Shown here piece by piece: positions 6,876 to 9,737 of a DNA stretch of 9,737 nucleotides. Within the stretch, counting starts at the first letter, position 1, and each line of letters begins with the position of its first letter. The notes beneath the pieces were generated by a model, which saw nothing but the letters and a program-made list of their open reading frames with translations, ran no database searches and was not told the origin of the DNA. This DNA comes from RXOA01 sp964554715 (GTDB lineage: Bacteria > Bipolaricaulota > Bipolaricaulia > UBA7950 > UBA9294). The translations under genes and the position numbers were made by a program. The stretch covers positions 1 to 9,737 of the forward strand of contig CAZKPU010000086.1 in assembly GCA_964554715.1 (NCBI GenBank), given 5' to 3'.

Positions 6876-7769
6876 CTACATACACATCCCGGCAACGGAG
6901 GCCCCTGCGGCGATGGCGGTAAGCGCCAGCATCGCGTAGTCGTACCAGTCTCGCTTGATCTCGTACCTGCTGGGATCATCTACGGCATCGTCAAACGGAG
7001 TCATCGCGGTTGCCACGCCGGGCGAACGGCTCTCCTGACCCCACTGGTCGAGCATCTCCTGCGAGGAGGCCAGCAGATCCACGCTGGAAGCGAGCCTCGG
7101 AAGCATCTCCGGAACGACGTTTGTGGCGATCCGCTCCATGGCGTTTCGCGATGCGGAAGCGCTGACGAGATCGGCCGCTTCGAGGATCGCCCCGGCGATG
7201 ACGCCAGCGAACGCTTCGGGATCGCTCTCCATCCATCCGGCGAGGGAGCCGTGGCTCAGGATCTCGCTGGCTGCGGCATCGGCGATGCCTCCGGCCGTGA
7301 GAGCGTAGCCGAAGAAGATGCAGTTCGGCCACGGCCACGGCCATGGAAATTCGGGTGGAAACACGGGCCACCCGGCCGTGTCGGCTGCCGTTTGCTCCCA
7401 CAGGGCAAGCGTCCCCGCCTGCTCCATCACAGTTCGCATCTCGAAGATCGTGTCGATCATCGCTGCGAACCGATCCGCGTCTGCCGTGAGTGCCTGAGCG
7501 ACAGCGGGCAGCACCCGCGTCCGAAACGCACTCCAATCCACGCAATCCGACGACCAGATCGTTGCGACTCGATCGTAGTGCTGTGCCAACTCCAGTGCGA
7601 CCATCCGATCCCAACAGGCGTCGCAGGCTGCGGGGGGCACATACCCGGGTTCGCCGATGGTGATCCACGTACGGTGCACACCCTCATCCGCCGTAACCAG
7701 GCCGCCGAACCCGAGCAGAACCATCCACAGAAGCGATACCATCACGATCCATCTTCGATTTTGGTGCAT
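6876..7769 (-). CDS. Exported/membrane protein with CxxC motif, unknown family
   Basis: A 297-residue protein I do not recognise. The ATG at 7769 has AGGAGG 8 bases upstream; an in-frame GTG at 7778 lies inside that SD and is rejected. The N-terminus is a clear Sec signal (NRRW, then a hydrophobic core IVMVSLLWMVLLGFGGLV, likely cut after VTA near residue 27). Next come a CDAC motif (49-52), a lone Cys76, a mainly helical Ala-rich body, a PWPWPWPNC run (142-150) and a C-terminal hydrophobic helix (about 279-297, LALTAIAAGASVAGMCM). The protein is therefore probably periplasmic with a C-terminal anchor, or extracytoplasmic and membrane-bound. CxxC lacks the following His of a heme site (Trp here), so metal binding or a disulfide is more likely. 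It starts 21 bases after the CxxCH gene and ends at a strong terminator, so the pair forms a two-gene operon and may form a complex. Confidence 0.82.
   Translation of the reverse strand: MHQNRRWIVMVSLLWMVLLGFGGLVTADEGVHRTWITIGEPGYVPPAACDACWDRMVALELAQHYDRVATIWSSDCVDWSAFRTRVLPAVAQALTADADRFAAMIDTIFEMRTVMEQAGTLALWEQTAADTAGWPVFPPEFPWPWPWPNCIFFGYALTAGGIADAAASEILSHGSLAGWMESDPEAFAGVIAGAILEAADLVSASASRNAMERIATNVVPEMLPRLASSVDLLASSQEMLDQWGQESRSPGVATAMTPFDDAVDDPSRYEIKRDWYDYAMLALTAIAAGASVAGMCM
7326..7343. repeat. Three tandem CGGCCA hexamers within the CxxC gene
   Basis: Three perfect copies of a 6-base unit encode, on the minus strand, the alternating Trp-Pro run at about residues 143-148. Slippage would add or remove whole Trp-Pro pairs without breaking the frame. 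Confidence 0.85.
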
Positions 7770-7790
7770 AGGATTCACCTCCTGGTGAGG

Positions 7791-8453
7791 CTAGTAGCTC
7801 GCCCATCCGTAGATGACAAGGAAATGGCAGCCCGTGCAAAGCTGCTCGTCCCGTGGATCCCCCGACTCCAGTTCCTTCATGAACTCGAAGACGTGTTGTC
7901 TTGCGGTTTCATCGTAGCGTCCCGCTCCGTAGGCGTTGGTTTGCCCGCCGGTGCGGCGGTCGAGCCGGTAGTCGTAGAGGTCCATGTAGTAGTAGTCGGC
8001 GTCCTCGACTGCTCCGTTGTTCTCTTGGACAAGAAGCATGTCATCCCCGCGGTCGTAGTCTCGGCCGTCTCCGTTGTCGAAGATGAGAAACGCCTCGAAG
8101 CCTCGGGCGAAACTGCGGTTGGTATCGATCACCATCGCCAGATACAAGTGCGTTCCGTCGCGCTTCTGATAGATGGTGGCGTTGTAGCGGCCCAGGCGCA
8201 TCGTCTGAACGGAGCTATCGTCCCACTCGGGACCGATGATGCCGTCCAGATCGTCCATAGATAGCGGTGCGCCGCCGCCGATCTCCGCTTCCGGCTCCGC
8301 ACCGAACAACGGAATCGTGATCGGGATCTGTCCCGTTGCGGAGAGACTTAACAACATGGCAAGAAGCAGGATGAGGATAAGCCACCAGGAACGGGAAGCC
8401 ACTGCAGATGAGATGAAAGCGATTCCGGTTCTCGATCGGAATGTCCGAAACAT
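7791..8453 (-). CDS. Membrane-anchored CBM9/DOMON-like protein with C-terminal CxxCH heme motif
   Basis: A 220-residue protein. The ATG at 8453 has AGGAGG 5 bases upstream; a longer GTG start (8558) has no SD and runs through the structured leader. After a short basic N-terminus comes a strong hydrophobic segment (about 22-41, RSWWLILILLLAMLLSLSAT), acting as signal or anchor. The domain from about 66 to 145 has the pattern of CBM9/DOMON or ethylbenzene-dehydrogenase-like beta sandwiches: DDLDGIIGPEWDD, YNATIYQKRDGTHLYLAMVID, FEAFLIFDNGDG and a DRGDDM acidic loop that could bind calcium. An acidic, Tyr-rich stretch follows (about 150-162). Ten residues before the end is CTGCH (206-210), a covalent c-type heme site if exported. 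Such placement at the extreme C-terminus is unusual. First gene of the operon with the CxxC protein. The domain call is from pattern only. Confidence 0.82.
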   Translation of the reverse strand: MFRTFRSRTGIAFISSAVASRSWWLILILLLAMLLSLSATGQIPITIPLFGAEPEAEIGGGAPLSMDDLDGIIGPEWDDSSVQTMRLGRYNATIYQKRDGTHLYLAMVIDTNRSFARGFEAFLIFDNGDGRDYDRGDDMLLVQENNGAVEDADYYYMDLYDYRLDRRTGGQTNAYGAGRYDETARQHVFEFMKELESGDPRDEQLCTGCHFLVIYGWASY

Positions 8454-8558
8454 GCACACCTCCTCCGCCGCCGGATCAGAAGTCGGCAGACACTGGAGGC
8501 ATGTGTCGGCCATGAAACCAGCCGACCCGAATCGGCTGCATAAGCAGCCGACTTGCAC
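8454..8558 (-). promoter_or_regulatory. Structured 5' leader with alternative hairpins before the CxxCH gene
   Basis: In minus-strand order: AAGTCGGC (8547-8554); a perfect 8-pair hairpin TCGGCTGC-ttat-GCAGCCGA (8532-8551); GTCGGC/GCCGAC with a 10-base loop (8505-8526); GACAC/GTGTC (8489-8507), whose loop holds CCTCC, complementary to the SD; GCCGACTT (8480-8487), able to pair with the first element; and AGGAGG (8459-8464). Several of these pairings exclude each other, as in attenuators or riboswitches. No known riboswitch class is recognised. Confidence 0.4.
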
Positions 8559-8832
8559 ACAACAACCGCCGGACAGGAGCGAGTCCTGGATTCCGAGTTA
8601 CCGCCGGCGACTCGTTGCGCGCGCTTCGCTCTGCCACCTTCCCTGGCCAGCGGCCGTTTCTACGACCCACGATAGCACGAACGGCAAGGCAAAGGGAAAC
8701 CGCTTGGGGAAGCGCGTCGACTCGTTCGTACGAATGGGCGGTATCGGAGGTCGGTGAACCGTCCAGCCGTTGATGGAGCACCTACGAGTAGACCGATCGG
8801 GCACTGCGAGAAGCTGCAACGAGGAGGTCGAA
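8559..8832. other. Intergenic stretch with small dyads, no recognised gene
   Basis: No reading frame here looks coding. It holds a small hairpin CGCTT-gggg-AAGCG (8701-8714) and a perfect 10-base palindrome TTCGTACGAA (8725-8734) that could be an operator. On the minus strand TGC-TATCGT (8669-8677) resembles an extended -10 for the envelope operon, but it has no good -35. Confidence 0.4.
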
Positions 8833-9021
8833 ATGGAGTGGATATGGGTTGCACTTGCTGTCATTGCGGCGCTGGCGTTGTCTGCCGCGTTGGCTCCCGG
8901 CGAAGTGCGGGAACGGGCGTGTAAGGGGGTTGTCAACGATTGTCAGCGCGATCCCCTGCGGCCGTATGCACGAACAGGATGGAAGATGAGAACGAGTCGG
9001 CGGCGCACGACCGGCTCGTAG
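8833..9021 (+). CDS. Possible small exported or membrane protein (62 aa)
   Basis: A 62-codon frame from an ATG with AGGAGG 5 bases upstream, the strongest argument that it is real. Residues 4-21 (IWVALAVIAALALSAALA) form a hydrophobic helix or signal peptide with a plausible cleavage after ALA. The rest is basic, with Cys30 and Cys37 and an Arg-rich end. I recognise no family. A second frame (from about 8979 to 9176) overlaps its 3' end and reads acidic, protein-like residues (EDENESAAHDRLVERG), so the true product may run on through a frameshift or the tail may be non-coding. Divergent from the envelope operon. Confidence 0.45.
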   Translation: MEWIWVALAVIAALALSAALAPGEVRERACKGVVNDCQRDPLRPYARTGWKMRTSRRRTTGS

Positions 9022-9153
9022 AACGTGGCATCGCTGTGGACAGCATCGATCGAACCGGAAGAGGGAGACAGCAGCAAAGCGCCGCCGCCTCCGGCTGGGG
9101 AGACGGACGGCACTTCGCGCAAGGGCAAGTTGATGCGATGCGGTGGTTGCGTT

Positions 9154-9737
9154 CTAGCCGATGGCCTCGAGCTTGAGTTCGAGGACCTCGACCATGTCTT
9201 CGAGAAGCCCGGCACCGATCCGGCGTTGCATCGTATCGAGCATGGGTCTTCGCGAACTCATCATCTGCAGCATCCGTGCTGGCCCGTCTGTAGACCGAGC
9301 CTGTTCACGGTTCGATGTGAAGAAGCCCTCGGGGGCAAGCTGCGGGATCGCCGAGAAGAAGACCTGGCCCTGAGCGTAGGTCAGCGTCTCACCTAAGGTC
9401 TCGATCATCGCGGCGATGGATGTTTGGTAGGCTTCGGTCAGCTCGCTTGCCTGGATGCGGTAGGCCTGGACCGCTTCGGCGAGTTCGTCGGACGTTCCGG
9501 AAAACGTCACCATGTCTTCCTTGAATGCTTCGTTGAGATCTTCCAGCGCTTCCCGAAGCTCGTCCCTTCCGCCGAGAGCACCCTGGAACAGGTCGACCAG
9601 CGTTTCCATTTGCTGTTGATCCAGCCCCACCTCGTTGATGAATAGCAGCAGCCTGAGGTTGATGTCATCTTCTGCTGATTCATCCGTCGCAACAGGATCC
9701 GTTTGCGCCGCGCCCGAGAGCGAGGCTACCAACACCA
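9154..9737 (-). CDS. Secreted helical protein with LTxxQ-like motifs, N-terminus beyond window
   Basis: The 3' part of a gene whose start lies past the right edge; about 194 codons are visible. The first visible residues (VLVASLSGAAQ) look like the end of a Sec signal peptide, so only about 10-20 residues are probably missing and the GTG at 9735 need not be the start. After an acidic spacer come long amphipathic helices rich in Glu, Gln and Ala. Two segments recall the LTxxQ repeats of Spy/CpxP-type periplasmic proteins: VGLDQQQMETLVDLF (about 36-50) and LTYAQGQVFFSAI (about 118-130). Their spacing, about 80 residues, is similar to that family. A basic/Met segment (MLQMMSSRRPMLDTMQRR) and a final helix follow. 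A periplasmic chaperone or stress sensor is possible, but the resemblance is weak; an unrelated secreted coiled coil is the alternative. No neighbouring gene helps, and no terminator is evident after its stop. Confidence 0.75.
   Translation of the reverse strand, partial: VLVASLSGAAQTDPVATDESAEDDINLRLLLFINEVGLDQQQMETLVDLFQGALGGRDELREALEDLNEAFKEDMVTFSGTSDELAEAVQAYRIQASELTEAYQTSIAAMIETLGETLTYAQGQVFFSAIPQLAPEGFFTSNREQARSTDGPARMLQMMSSRRPMLDTMQRRIGAGLLEDMVEVLELKLEAIG

Noticed and set aside
6831..8264. 477-codon open frame on the plus strand opposite the envelope operon, with AAGGAGG next to its ATG
   Set aside because: The apparent SD is one arm of the terminator hairpin and has no spacing to the ATG. 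The minus-strand genes have signal peptides and proper SDs.
8454..8558. Longer start (GTG at 8558) for the CxxCH protein, adding a Cys-rich N-terminus
   Set aside because: It has no SD and would translate through the hairpin leader; the ATG at 8453 has AGGAGG at ideal distance followed by a signal-like helix.
8725..8734. TTCGTACGAA palindrome as a LexA/SOS box
   Set aside because: The half-sites are arranged the wrong way round for known LexA boxes and no DNA-repair gene is adjacent.
8680..8760. GGCAAAGGGAAACC-like stretch as a c-di-GMP or cobalamin riboswitch
   Set aside because: Only short matches to conserved blocks; the remaining conserved helices and loops are absent, and no gene with a fitting start follows directly.

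Overview
The window is chromosomal-looking bacterial DNA of high GC (roughly 60% or more by eye). It is densely coded, with strong Shine-Dalgarno (SD) motifs of the AAGGAGG type before most genes. It carries no recognisable rRNA, tRNA, CRISPR array, transposase or phage gene. The organism cannot be fixed from the sequence. Tryptophanase, several secreted proteins of unknown function, one leaderless-looking gene and GATC-rich composition would fit an uncultivated, probably anaerobic or thermotolerant lineage; Bipolaricaulota is one guess, held weakly.

Layout: (1) 1-2049, minus strand: tryptophanase (tnaA) followed by an EamA/DMT-type transporter that runs off the left edge, 8 bases apart and probably translationally coupled. 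(2) 2050-2204: divergent promoter region with two short dyads. (3) 2205-3047, plus strand: HEAT-repeat-like protein of unknown role. (4) 3118-3861, plus strand: SDR-family NAD(P)H oxidoreductase. A consensus TATAAT ends 7 bases before its ATG and there is no SD, so its mRNA looks leaderless. (5) 3887-6666, minus strand: M24 metallopeptidase (Xaa-Pro aminopeptidase-like), then a TIGR04076-like small protein, then an aldo/keto reductase; the last two overlap by 4 bases. (6) 6876-8453, minus strand: a two-gene operon of exported or membrane-anchored proteins. The first is a CBM9/DOMON-like beta-sandwich ending in a CxxCH heme-attachment motif; the second is an unknown helical protein with a CxxC motif. 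A strong terminator closes the operon and a repeat-rich, hairpin-forming leader opens it. (7) 8833-9021, plus strand: a possible 62-residue exported or membrane small protein. (8) 9154-9737, minus strand: the C-terminal part of a secreted helical protein with weak Spy/CpxP resemblance.

How the genes work together: tryptophanase would break L-tryptophan down to indole, pyruvate and ammonia. The adjacent DMT transporter could import tryptophan or export indole or another product; this is inferred from context only. The peptidase and the two oxidoreductases look like general peptide and carbonyl metabolism. The most unusual part is the 6.8-8.6 kb operon, where a putative c-type heme protein, an unknown CxxC partner and a leader able to form alternative hairpins may form an undescribed envelope redox or binding module.
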